From Caldifarciminota bacterium (GTDB taxonomy: Bacteria > Hydrothermota > Tepidihabitantia > Tepidihabitantales > CAIPLT01), in assembly GCA_903865935.1 (NCBI GenBank), contig CAIPLT010000009.1:1-64000 (forward strand): 64,000 nt of DNA, given 5' to 3'. Positions 1-8,024 of this stretch are shown here, piece by piece; positions within the stretch are counted from its first letter, which is position 1, and each line of letters opens with the position of its first letter. The notes under the pieces were generated by a model. That model searched no databases, was not told where the DNA came from, and was given only the letters and a program-made list of their open reading frames with translations. A program made the translations under genes and the position numbers.

Positions 1-1824
1 ATTGTATTAGTATTACTAACGGCACTTAACGGGCCGATCGTCGCACCACAATATACACCATATGGCGCAGGCGGTCCAGATGCCTATGGTTACCGCTGGA
101 TTGACAGTGACACAACCGGTCCATCAAATGTGCCGACTTTTGCCTGGAAAGACATCAGTACAATCGGTACAAGAGTAACTGGTTTGGGAGACGATAATGT
201 AGTTGGTCCGTTCTCAATCGGATTTAATTTCCCTTATTACTGGTATCGCGTGAGTAGTTTCTATATTTGTTCTAATGGTTATATTGCGTTTGGTGACAAT
301 ACGATGGCGGCGGCGGGATTTACCGAAGACGCGCCACCTAATCCTAATCGACCTAACAATATGGTTGCTCCATTATTGTCGGATTTTGATTTCTCGGTTG
401 GCACGCCATCTTGTTATTATTGGTCAAATGCTGCACATGATACCTGCGTTATTACATATCAGAATGTGTGCTGGTGGAATATGTCGGCATCGTGCTGCTC
501 ATCGCAGATTATTCTTACCAAGGCCGACAGTTCGATTACTTTCCAGTATAAGAAAATTAGCGGTACACCATACGGAGGCTGGTCCGGAGACGATAATGCA
601 ACTGGCATTGAAAATGTCACCGGGACCGTTGGCTTAAGTTATTTGTGGGGATTAATACCGTCACAGAATGTACTGCACGATACTTTGGCGGTCAGATTTT
701 ATCCGCCCGCGACGACTTCATATCAAGTTACGGATGTTGGTATAAGGAATGCATTGAGTGATAATTCGGGCGGATGTTTCTTGTATAATAATTCACCACA
801 AACAATGTGGGCAAATGTTATGAATTCCGGCAATCAATCAGTCGGTACTTGTTCAGTATTCTGCCGAGTTCGCAATGCCGGCAGTTCGGTTGTTTATTCG
901 AGCTCTGCGGTAATTGCATCAATGATACCGGGACAAGTCGATTCGATAAGTTTCACACCGGCATGGACTCCGACCGTCAATGGTACGTATTCATTAGTAT
1001 TCCGCAGCAAAGTTGCCGGAGATATTTATTCACCAAACGATTCAGTAATTATCGAGAGCAGGGTGATTACATATCCGGCAGAATTGATGTATGATGATGG
1101 TGTAGCTGATGCAAGTTACTACTGGAACGGTAGTACCGGTGGATATGGCGCGAAATTCACACCGCCGCGCTATCCGTGTAAGATTACCGGTGGTAAAGCA
1201 AGTCTTAATATGCAAGCGACCGCAACCACCTGTACACTTTTCGTCTTTAAAGCGGACGGTCCGGGTGGCACACCAGGAACGATCTTAGGTCGCGGTAATA
1301 TCAATGTTAACTCAGCGACTGCTACCTGGTATCAGATAACGCTTAACTCGACTATTAATTCCGGTTCATTCTTTGTCGGTGTCACTTCTGATGGTGCTAC
1401 GGAGCCATCATATAGCATGGATACGACACCACCGATATCGGGTCAAACCTGGGAATATACTGGTGTCTGGGCTCCGAGTCGAGATGCGACATCAAGAGAA
1501 GGTATGTTTCGAGCATTAGTTGATCTGGGTTCGGGCGTTGAAGAACTTGGACCAGCAATAGCGATTAATCAACCAACACTTTCAGCTCATCCTAATCCGT
1601 TCACAACAAATACCAAGATTATGCTCAATGGCAAAGTCAACCAGTTCAGCATTGTTAAGATTTATAATGCATTAGGTGAACAGGTTAACAAGCTTTCAAC
1701 AAGCAATGATTTCTTGTTATGGAACGGGACCGATTACAGCGGAAGCAAACTGAGTCCGGGTATTTACTTTGCGAAACTTGAGACGGAAAATGCACCGGTA
1801 ACAAAGATACTGATCTCTGATTAA
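1..1824 (+). CDS. Exported T9SS cargo protein, 5' truncated by window edge
   Basis: The reading frame is open from base 1, and the first codons encode a hydrophobic stretch (IVLVLLTALNGP) that looks like the tail of a signal peptide, so the true start lies left of the window. The first GTG (130) is internal. About 607 residues are visible: a Cys- and Trp-rich N-terminal beta region with a pattern resembling nidogen-like domains (SNGYIAFG, then PNRPNNMVAPLLSDF), a CARDB-like immunoglobulin segment, a further beta domain, and a C-terminal T9SS type A sorting domain with the PNPF motif, KIYNALGE and a final GIYFAKLETE strand. By family knowledge such a domain directs export through T9SS and is cleaved at the surface. 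The specific function is unknown. A strong terminator follows. Confidence 0.85.
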   Translation: MVLVLLTALNGPIVAPQYTPYGAGGPDAYGYRWIDSDTTGPSNVPTFAWKDISTIGTRVTGLGDDNVVGPFSIGFNFPYYWYRVSSFYICSNGYIAFGDNTMAAAGFTEDAPPNPNRPNNMVAPLLSDFDFSVGTPSCYYWSNAAHDTCVITYQNVCWWNMSASCCSSQIILTKADSSITFQYKKISGTPYGGWSGDDNATGIENVTGTVGLSYLWGLIPSQNVLHDTLAVRFYPPATTSYQVTDVGIRNALSDNSGGCFLYNNSPQTMWANVMNSGNQSVGTCSVFCRVRNAGSSVVYSSSAVIASMIPGQVDSISFTPAWTPTVNGTYSLVFRSKVAGDIYSPNDSVIIESRVITYPAELMYDDGVADASYYWNGSTGGYGAKFTPPRYPCKITGGKASLNMQATATTCTLFVFKADGPGGTPGTILGRGNINVNSATATWYQITLNSTINSGSFFVGVTSDGATEPSYSMDTTPPISGQTWEYTGVWAPSRDATSREGMFRALVDLGSGVEELGPAIAINQPTLSAHPNPFTTNTKIMLNGKVNQFSIVKIYNALGEQVNKLSTSNDFLLWNGTDYSGSKLSPGIYFAKLETENAPVTKILISD

Positions 1825-1841
1825 TTACATTAAATTAAAAC

Positions 1842-1868
1842 AAAGGGGACCCGAGAGGTCCCCTTTTT
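1842..1868. terminator. Bidirectional intrinsic terminator
   Basis: A 10-bp stem (AAAGGGGACC with GGTCCCCTTT) and a CGAGA loop are followed by T residues on the plus strand and, because of the A-run on the left, also on the minus strand. It lies between the converging T9SS cargo gene and recO and can serve both. Confidence 0.9.
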
Positions 1869-1881
1869 AATTTATTGGCAG

Positions 1882-2625
1882 TTATTTATTATCAGGATCA
1901 AATTGCAAAGAGTTAATCTGAACATTCTCTAAATGGTATTTGGCATAATCCTGCGCAAGTTTTAAAGTCAATTGCGAAGGGGAGAATTGCAGACTTTTTG
2001 ATAATGGCGTGTTAAGTAAGTATTTTATTGTGTTAATATATTGTATGCCATATGTCCGGTCAGTTGTCTGATGTTTATCGGAACTGCAAACCATGCCACC
2101 GCGTTCGATACTAAAATAAGCGCCTTTGGGATTTTTACAAACAACACAATGCCTGAGCTCGGGTTTAAAACCAAGAATGCTGATAACTTTTAAATAATAG
2201 GCGCTTAGTAAAGATTGGTAATTTTTTGATTTCGCAGAATGATTTGAATCAAGTATCTTTAATGCATTATGCAGTAGTAAATAGAGTTTGTGATTTGGGT
2301 CTTCAAGACTGGTTGCGCGAAAGACCAGCTCAACAATCTGGTGCGCGTATAAATATTTATCAGGCATTTTGAGGGTTGAGAACGAGTCGATGAGAAAAGC
2401 GTCGGATAGAGTATATACTTGTTTCCGTTCGGTTTTATAAAAAATTAATTCGGCGAGTCCGAAGATCTCCAATGCTGAACCAAATTTACTGCTGGGGTTA
2501 CGCGCACCTTTGCCGATAAATGATAATTTACCATGATGCTCGGTATAAAATGTAACAATTTTACTCGATTCACGCAGTCGCTGGGAACCAAGGCAGATTC
2601 CTTGTGTTTTTAGTATTTTAGGCAT
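1882..2625 (-). CDS. recO: DNA repair protein RecO
   Basis: The 247-residue protein has the RecO layout: an N-terminal OB-fold beginning with KTQGICLGSQRL and a FYTEHHGKLSFIGKGARNP segment, then a helical domain with a zinc-site-like CVVC pair (about residue 160) and a later single Cys (MVCSSD). RecO loads RecA onto SSB-coated DNA with RecR in the RecFOR gap-repair pathway. The classical four-Cys zinc site seems incomplete. It is the last gene of the minus-strand group phoH-ybeY-CNNM-CNNM-recO, starting 6 nt after the upstream stop, without a clear Shine-Dalgarno site, and it ends at the terminator at 1842-1868. Confidence 0.9.
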   Translation of the reverse strand: MPKILKTQGICLGSQRLRESSKIVTFYTEHHGKLSFIGKGARNPSSKFGSALEIFGLAELIFYKTERKQVYTLSDAFLIDSFSTLKMPDKYLYAHQIVELVFRATSLEDPNHKLYLLLHNALKILDSNHSAKSKNYQSLLSAYYLKVISILGFKPELRHCVVCKNPKGAYFSIERGGMVCSSDKHQTTDRTYGIQYINTIKYLLNTPLSKSLQFSPSQLTLKLAQDYAKYHLENVQINSLQFDPDNK

Positions 2626-2631
2626 ATGTGG

Positions 2632-3576
2632 TTATGTTTCACTGCGAATTTCGCCAATCAATTCCTCAATCAAATCTTCAAGGGTGATGATGCCAATCGT
2701 TTCACTTTTATCGTTACACACGATTCCCATATGTTCACCCAGCTTGCTCATTTTTTTGAGCACGACCGGAGCTTTTTCATTAACTGACACTAAATACGGT
2801 TTTCTTAAAAAACGTGTTATATGTGCAGGTTTTGTATTAATTGACAACAGAATATCTTTAATATGAGATACCGCAATTATTTTATTGGTATTTTTTTGAT
2901 AAACCGGATAGCGTGAAAACCGATAACGCTCAATGATTCTTTTTACGGTCCGGAAATCGGCATCTTCAGAAAATCCGATGATATGCTCTTTAGGAACCAT
3001 AATTTCCGCAACGGTAATTTGAGAAAACTCAAACAATGCTTTCGCCATCTGGTTAATTACAACCGATTCATCGGTTTTCTTCTCTTTGAGTAGATATAAA
3101 AAATCGTGTCGCGAAAGTTTTCGGTATTGTGCATTTTTGGTTTTAGGCAAGAACGGCGAGAAAATCGTAATAAATAAACGGATTATTGGTTCAACAATTA
3201 TTAACCAGTATTCAGGAAATGCCTGCGCAACTATTTTGGGTAAAAACTCACTAGAAACCAATGATAATACAACGACAATGATTACCGCAAGGGTCGTATA
3301 GGCAAGGCCGAAGTGGACGATAAAAAATCGGGTAAAAGTTGCCGAGGCGATGACGACAAATAGATTGCTGAGTATTAAGATGACAATTATTGCCTGTTCT
3401 TTATGCTCTAAAAGCTGGAGTGCTTTATCAGCCCGAAAATGGAACACTGAGACAAATTGGCGTTTTTTACTCCAAGTGGTAAGACGAATCCAGTTAACAC
3501 GGGCAATCGCGGTTTCGCTGCCGGTAAAAATGCCCTGAAGTAAAATTGCAATCAACCCGATTATGATTCCGCTCAT
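2632..3576 (-). CDS. CNNM/CBS-domain membrane protein (HlyC/CorC family), short paralogue
   Basis: The 314-residue protein has three to four N-terminal hydrophobic segments (residues 1-130), as in the CNNM (DUF21) domain, then a CBS pair (about 185-305) with VAEIMVPKEHI and a closing IITLEDLIEELIGEI motif. Members of the family are linked to Mg2+/Co2+ efflux or divalent-cation homeostasis at the inner membrane. It lacks the C-terminal CorC_HlyC (transporter-associated) domain present in the neighbour upstream. Its start overlaps that neighbour's stop by 4 nt, so the two are translationally coupled paralogues that may form a heterodimer (inference). Confidence 0.9.
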   Translation of the reverse strand: MSGIIIGLIAILLQGIFTGSETAIARVNWIRLTTWSKKRQFVSVFHFRADKALQLLEHKEQAIIVILILSNLFVVIASATFTRFFIVHFGLAYTTLAVIIVVVLSLVSSEFLPKIVAQAFPEYWLIIVEPIIRLFITIFSPFLPKTKNAQYRKLSRHDFLYLLKEKKTDESVVINQMAKALFEFSQITVAEIMVPKEHIIGFSEDADFRTVKRIIERYRFSRYPVYQKNTNKIIAVSHIKDILLSINTKPAHITRFLRKPYLVSVNEKAPVVLKKMSKLGEHMGIVCNDKSETIGIITLEDLIEELIGEIRSET

Positions 3577-4901
3577 CGCTTCACTTTTTCCAACGACTCA
3601 ATTTTGGTAATTAATATTTTTTCGATACGATGCCTGCTTATCTCTTTAATCTGTAATTGATAATTTTTATATATTAGAGTTTCGTTTAGTTTAGGAATCC
3701 TGCCCCAAGTATGATGAATAAAACCGCTTAAACGATATCCGGCTTCTGGTGGCAAGTCGATACTGAAATTGGGAAATAACTGGTCCAAGGCTTTTAAGTC
3801 AATATCACCGGAAACTAAATAGGAGTTTTCGCCAACCCGCAGATAAGGGAGTTCGGCGCCGATATCATACTCGTCCTGAATTTCCCCCAACAGCACTTCT
3901 AAAATATCCTCGAGGGTAATGAGTCCTGCGGTCTGACCAAATTCGTCAATTACAATTGCGATATGAGAATCTTTTTTTCTTAATTCTTCTAACAGCTCGG
4001 ATAACGATTTATTTTCCGGTACAAAGTAAACCGGTCGCATAATATCTTCAACTGTTTGCGATAAAAACTTTTTGCTTCGACCTTTGGCGACTAAATCTTT
4101 GAGATAAACAACCCCGATAATATTATCAATGCGGTTTTTATAAACCGGAATGCGGGAGACCATGGGTAAACTGCGGTCGGTCAGCAGTTTTATCGCCTCG
4201 CCGATTTTTGTATCTTTTATTATACAGGTCATATTGATACGAGGTGTCATAATTTCCGACACGTAACGCAGCGAAAGGTCAACTAAATTGAACAAGAATT
4301 TTTTTTCTTCGGGCTGGATTAAATTCTGCTGACTGCTTAATTCAATAATTGTTCGCAAATCGTCTTCAGACGGAAAAGGCGTTTTATGCACGTAGAGATT
4401 GAGTTTAGCTAAAAGCCGATCACCGAGCTTTTGTAATGGGATGGTTATAAACGAAAAACATTTCGAGAATAAATTTACGAACCAGGTTGTTCTGAGTGCA
4501 AAGCGCGACGGTTGCCTGAGGGCAACTATTTTTGGTGTGATTTCGCCGATTGTTACTAAAAGGACAGTCATCACCAACGCGCCGATCGTAACAAACAAAT
4601 CTCGCGGTAAATTATAATTTTTTGCGAGCACTATGACAAATAGCGTAAATAACGATGACGCAGTTGTATTGACCAGCAGGTTTGAGAAAAGAATCGTTGC
4701 TAAAAGAGATGACGGGTTATTGAGTAATGAATCAACTATATTCAAACGGTTTAGTACATGGCGATCTTTAATCGTATAACGGGTATCCTCGCGGATTTTG
4801 GTACGCATAGTTCGGGTAAAAGCGAACAGCGCAGTTTCCGAACCAGAGAGGATTGCGGATAACAACAATAAGATAAATACAATGACTAGATAGATCAGCA
4901 T
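3573..4901 (-). CDS. CNNM/CBS/CorC_HlyC-domain membrane protein
   Basis: The 442-residue full-length member of the HlyC/CorC family has an N-terminal CNNM domain with hydrophobic helices (about 1-180), a CBS pair (about 210-335; SEIMTPRINMT, FGQTAGLITLEDILEVLLGEI) and a C-terminal CorC_HlyC domain (about 350-435; YLVSGDIDLKALDQLF, YRLSGFI). By family it is an inner-membrane divalent-cation transport or regulation protein. It follows ybeY by 27 nt and overlaps the next paralogue by 4 nt. The phoH-ybeY-CorC order is a widely conserved bacterial cluster, which supports the assignment. Confidence 0.92.
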   Translation of the reverse strand: MLIYLVIVFILLLLSAILSGSETALFAFTRTMRTKIREDTRYTIKDRHVLNRLNIVDSLLNNPSSLLATILFSNLLVNTTASSLFTLFVIVLAKNYNLPRDLFVTIGALVMTVLLVTIGEITPKIVALRQPSRFALRTTWFVNLFSKCFSFITIPLQKLGDRLLAKLNLYVHKTPFPSEDDLRTIIELSSQQNLIQPEEKKFLFNLVDLSLRYVSEIMTPRINMTCIIKDTKIGEAIKLLTDRSLPMVSRIPVYKNRIDNIIGVVYLKDLVAKGRSKKFLSQTVEDIMRPVYFVPENKSLSELLEELRKKDSHIAIVIDEFGQTAGLITLEDILEVLLGEIQDEYDIGAELPYLRVGENSYLVSGDIDLKALDQLFPNFSIDLPPEAGYRLSGFIHHTWGRIPKLNETLIYKNYQLQIKEISRHRIEKILITKIESLEKVKR

Positions 4902-4928
4902 ATTAATTAATCAAAAATCCCGTTAAAT

Positions 4929-5300
4929 TTACAACCTTTTCATCCCGGCATGGGAATAACCAAGAAGATGGAGGATACCGTGTTCAATTAAGTTGCAAAT
5001 TTCCTGGCCGATGGTTATTTTTTGTTCTTTTGCTTGAACTTTGACCCGGTCTTTAGATATATAAATTTCTCCTAATAGTTTATCCTTTAGAGGAAATGAC
5101 AAAACATCGGTTGGTCGATTGCGACTCAAGAATTGTTTGTTAAGCTTTTTAATATAAGCATCACTAACCAAAATTATATTTAGACTGCTACTCTGTCTCG
5201 GCAATTTATTTTTATTAACACGGGCAAATACACTTTTCGCAAAATTCCTATATTTAATTATTTGTGTTTTATTGGAGATGCCAAATATTACTATTTTCAT
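4929..5300 (-). CDS. ybeY: Endoribonuclease YbeY (rRNA maturation factor)
   Basis: The 123-residue UPF0054 protein contains NRPTDVLSFP and the metal-binding signature HGILHLLGYSH, with three histidines for one Zn2+. YbeY takes part in 16S rRNA 3'-end processing and ribosome quality control. The usual Asp of the motif (GYDH) is Ser here, and the protein stops soon after the motif (AGMKRL), so it is shorter than the usual ~150 residues. Its ATG overlaps the phoH stop by one base (TAATG). All three zinc histidines are intact, so activity is plausible. Confidence 0.92.
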   Translation of the reverse strand: MKIVIFGISNKTQIIKYRNFAKSVFARVNKNKLPRQSSSLNIILVSDAYIKKLNKQFLSRNRPTDVLSFPLKDKLLGEIYISKDRVKVQAKEQKITIGQEICNLIEHGILHLLGYSHAGMKRL

Positions 5301-6280
5301 TACTGGTTATTATCTTCATAAGCCTTGATTATTTTTGAGACCAGGGGTGGTCGGACAACATCCCGCGCATCTAAGTAAATGAATTTAATATCATCAATCC
5401 GGTTCAGTTTGTTCTGGATATCGACCAGCCCGGATGAATACTTTTTTTCCAGGTCAATCTGGGTGATATCACCGGTCACAATCGCTTTTGAGTTCCAGCC
5501 AAGACGGGTTAAAAACATTTTCATCTGGATCGCGGTGCTGTTTTGGGCTTCATCTAAAATTATAAAAGAGTCAGACAGGGTTCGTCCGCGCATGTAAGCG
5601 ATTGGCGCAACCTCCACCACCTGCTCATCAATCAGCCGTTTTATTTTATCAACCGATATCATATCATATAACGCATCGTAAAGCGGTCGCATATATGGGT
5701 CAATTTTTTCCTTGAAACTGCCGGGCAAAAACCCTAAAGACTCACCGGCTTCAACCGCAGGCCTGGTCAAAACAATGCGGCTGATTTTACCAGCGGTCAA
5801 AGCCTGCACTGCTTTGGCAACGGCCAAATAGGTTTTACCGGTTCCAGCCGGACCGATTGCAATAACAATGTCATGGTCATCAATCGCTTTGAGATATGAT
5901 TCCTGATTTTCGCTCTTGGGTAAAATCATCTTCTTGGGTGTATAAACGCAGACATCAGTTTGTTCCGGTTCGGTTTGCGTGCGGGTCACCTCGCGCTTAG
6001 CTGGAATATTGAGATTATCAATCTCTTTTTTAATACGGAAAGTGGTGATTTGCTCGCAGTTCTTAACTGCTTTAATCAGGTTAATGAACAGTTCACGGAT
6101 TTTTTCGGCTTCGGATTTCGGACCGGTTATCCGAATGCGTTCACCGCGGACCGAGATATGAGACTGGAACTGCTGTGAGATGAATTTTAAGTTCTCATCG
6201 GCCATCCCAAGCAGGGCGACCGGTTCGATTCCCTCAATACTGATTGAAAATTTACCATCAACTGATTTTTTAGTATCCAT
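5300..6280 (-). CDS. PhoH-like ATPase (YbeZ)
   Basis: The 326-residue P-loop ATPase has an N-terminal phosphate-starvation-type domain, Walker A GPAGTGKTYLA (about residues 142-152), Walker B FIILDEAQN (about 240) and the PhoH motif RTLSDSFIILDEAQN. It is the usual partner of YbeY in RNA metabolism. The ATG at 6280 sits 6 nt downstream of a good -10 hexamer (see promoter 6287-6314), and no Shine-Dalgarno sequence fits in that space, so the message is probably leaderless. It is the first gene of a five-gene operon running to recO. Confidence 0.93.
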   Translation of the reverse strand: MDTKKSVDGKFSISIEGIEPVALLGMADENLKFISQQFQSHISVRGERIRITGPKSEAEKIRELFINLIKAVKNCEQITTFRIKKEIDNLNIPAKREVTRTQTEPEQTDVCVYTPKKMILPKSENQESYLKAIDDHDIVIAIGPAGTGKTYLAVAKAVQALTAGKISRIVLTRPAVEAGESLGFLPGSFKEKIDPYMRPLYDALYDMISVDKIKRLIDEQVVEVAPIAYMRGRTLSDSFIILDEAQNSTAIQMKMFLTRLGWNSKAIVTGDITQIDLEKKYSSGLVDIQNKLNRIDDIKFIYLDARDVVRPPLVSKIIKAYEDNNQ

Positions 6281-6286
6281 TGCTAT

Positions 6287-6314
6287 ATTCTATAAGAGTC
6301 AAGATAAAAGTCAA
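6287..6314 (-). promoter_or_regulatory. Sigma70-type promoter of phoH operon, leaderless arrangement
   Basis: Minus-strand TTGACT (6314-6309), 16-nt spacer, TAGAAT (6292-6287), then 6 nt to the phoH ATG at 6280. Transcription should start at or within a base or two of the start codon. Confidence 0.7.
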
Positions 6315-6336
6315 GGATGATACAGGTTTTTTTAAA

Positions 6337-6365
6337 TTGACATTGAACAATTTATCGATTAATCT
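6337..6365 (+). promoter_or_regulatory. Putative promoter of glycosyltransferase-like gene
   Basis: TTGACA (6337-6342), 17-nt spacer, and a weak -10 TAATCT (6360-6365), 12 nt upstream of the ATG at 6378. The -35 is perfect and the -10 is poor. It is arranged back-to-back with the phoH promoter. Confidence 0.5.
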
Positions 6366-6377
6366 GTGATTGTAAAG

Positions 6378-7475
6378 ATGAAAATTCTCGCAATTAACTT
6401 GGAAATCGGATTGGGACACCCTAATTATTTGGATTATGTCTTGCAGGCAATAAAACAGATGCACCCGAGAGTCGAGATTGTTTCTAGGGATGTATTAAAC
6501 GAGGAAAAAGGATTAAAGAAACTGTTCTGGCAGGTATCCAAGGGTATTTATTCTTTGGGAGCCAAAGGCGGTTTAATAACCGATTTATACAACAAATTTC
6601 GTTCGGCGAGTAAAACACCCCGCATCTCGGTTTGCAGTATTATTTCTAAGGATTATGATAAAATTCTTGTTGCGCATCCAATTTTAGCGACAAGCTTTGA
6701 TTGCGCCTGGTATATCCACGGAGAAATTGCCGCGCCGAAAGAGTGTGTATTGGAAAATGTCAAAAAGATTGTTGTGCCGACCGATTACACGGCAAAACGA
6801 CTTATTGCTCAAGGTGTAAAACCAGAACAAATCTTAGTCAGCGGTTTAATAATCGCACCGGATTTAGTCGCCGGGGCAAAAGAAAACTATCTAAATAGAG
6901 TTGCACGTATCAAGTCCGATAAACCATTAACCATCGGTTTTTTCATTTCCGGCGCATATCCGCCTGGTCATATAAAAAAGATGATAGCGGGTATAATTTC
7001 TTTATCAAAAGAAAACCAGCGGGTGATAGTTTTTCTCGGGACAAATGCGAACAAAGCAAAGGATTTCTTAAGGACTTTAGACAATAAAAAAAAGAGAGAG
7101 AATGCGTCCGAATCCGCGATTTTATTTGTGCAGGGCAGGACACGCTCGGATTATCAGAAAAGAGTCAATAAATTATTACCTTTGCTCGATGTTTTTGTTG
7201 CGCCAAGCCACGAGCATACAAATTGGGCAGTCGGTTTAGGCCTGCCGATGTTTGCGTTATTCCCGATGATTGGCAGTTATGCCAAAGAAAACTTTGAGTT
7301 TGCCAAAAAACAAGAAGTGGTTTTTCCTCTAAGAACGATTGATGACACAAAAAATTTGGGAAAGGCAATCGCTGAGTTACGGAGTTCGGGGATTCTATTA
7401 AAGATGGCAGAAAATGGCTTTGACAAATTTCCTATTAACGGGGCGATTAAAACGGCACAACAACTTAGCATTTAG
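6378..7475 (+). CDS. GT-B-fold glycosyltransferase-like protein
   Basis: The 365-residue protein has the two-domain pattern of GT-B enzymes. The N-terminal half opens with a beta strand and a GLGHPNYLDYVLQAI segment like the GxGH loop of MurG/MGDG-synthase relatives, and contains CAWYIHGE and VVPTDYTAKRLIAQGV. The C-terminal half begins IGFFISGAYPPGHIKKM and ends with VFVAPSHEHTNWAVGLGLPMFALFPMIGSYAKENFEF, matching the nucleotide-sugar-binding region (Glu/His, Gly-rich) of that fold. Donor and acceptor are unknown. The upstream in-frame GTG at 6366 directly abuts a promoter -10, so the ATG at 6378 is preferred. It stands alone between divergent phoH and a repeat-rich spacer. Confidence 0.7.
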   Translation: MKILAINLEIGLGHPNYLDYVLQAIKQMHPRVEIVSRDVLNEEKGLKKLFWQVSKGIYSLGAKGGLITDLYNKFRSASKTPRISVCSIISKDYDKILVAHPILATSFDCAWYIHGEIAAPKECVLENVKKIVVPTDYTAKRLIAQGVKPEQILVSGLIIAPDLVAGAKENYLNRVARIKSDKPLTIGFFISGAYPPGHIKKMIAGIISLSKENQRVIVFLGTNANKAKDFLRTLDNKKKRENASESAILFVQGRTRSDYQKRVNKLLPLLDVFVAPSHEHTNWAVGLGLPMFALFPMIGSYAKENFEFAKKQEVVFPLRTIDDTKNLGKAIAELRSSGILLKMAENGFDKFPINGAIKTAQQLSI

Positions 7476-7663
7476 GTTTGTAGTAGTACGACTCCTAATT
7501 GTTCCAGAGAATTTTGCTACTTCACGAATATTTTCAAATATCTACCTATATATAAAAGTCTATTTGTAAGTCAACTTTTATTTAAGCGAAATTTTACTGT
7601 AACTTCTTGTCATATATAGCGTAATGCGTAAAAAACACTAAGGTACCTAAATAGTAGGGGGTA

Positions 7664-7903
7664 TTGAGTTTGGGATGTAAAACAGCATTGAGTAGTGGAG
7701 CATAATAGCGATTTAGTTAGGAGTTTAGTTCAGTGTCTAATAGGTTATTTATTTCACTATCTAAATTAACGTATAATACAAAGTCCAAATTGGCGATTAC
7801 CACAAAATACATCACAGAAATTATCAGGAGATATTTCAGGAGTTTGAAAAGGACGCAAAATAGGATATTTAGCAAGGGACATAAAGGGTGATTAAGGAGA
7901 TTA
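7664..7903 (+). repeat. Degenerate 12-nt tandem repeat array, about 20 units
   Basis: Cut into consecutive 12-mers from 7664, the sequence gives 20 units such as TTTAGTTAGGAG (7712), TTTAGTTCAGTG (7724), TCTAATAGGTTA (7736) and TTTAGCAAGGGA (7868). By my count position 4 is A in 18 of 20 units, position 9 is a purine in 19 of 20 and position 1 is T in 15 of 20. Individual units are strongly diverged, so no exact-repeat search would find it. The frame with the fewest stops still contains stops near 7700 and 7720. It belongs to the same family as 31491-31670. Confidence 0.65.
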
Positions 7904-7912
7904 AAAATAAAT

Positions 7913-7943
7913 AACCACGAATAAACACGAATGCACACGAAAG
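7913..7943 (+). repeat. Dispersed ACCACGAATAAACACGAA-type repeat
   Basis: AACCACGAATAAACACGAAT followed by GCACACGAAAG. Related copies occur at 18609-18684, inside priA at 19431-19460, at 35775-35810, and apparently at the 5' end of glyQ (63566-63590). The element shows an internal period of about 10 nt (cacgaat..). Confidence 0.7.
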
Positions 7944-7990
7944 TAAAAATACAAGAGTCACAATGCGACTTTTATCGTAAAGGTGCGGGG

Positions 7991-8018
7991 TTGACTTTAT
8001 CCCTATCTATAATATAAT
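7991..8018 (+). promoter_or_regulatory. Near-consensus promoter of ppsA, leaderless arrangement
   Basis: TTGACT (7991-7996), 16-nt spacer, perfect TATAAT (8013-8018), then only AAGCCA before the GTG at 8025. The predicted start of transcription coincides with the start codon. Confidence 0.75.
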
Positions 8019-8024
8019 AAGCCA

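Larger units (their letters stand above)
7476..8024 (+). other. Gene-free spacer with repeats and the ppsA promoter
   Basis: The 549 bp hold a degenerate 12-nt tandem array (7664-7903), a dispersed cacga-type repeat (7913-7943) and the promoter of ppsA (7991-8018). The only longish frame (minus strand 7938-7717) reads through the repeats and resembles no protein. The first ~150 bp, which are AT-rich, show no feature I can name. Confidence 0.7.

Noticed and set aside
7717-7938. Minus-strand frame of 73 codons in the ppsA upstream spacer
   Set aside because: It reads through the 12-mer array and the cacga repeat; no Shine-Dalgarno site and no resemblance to a protein.
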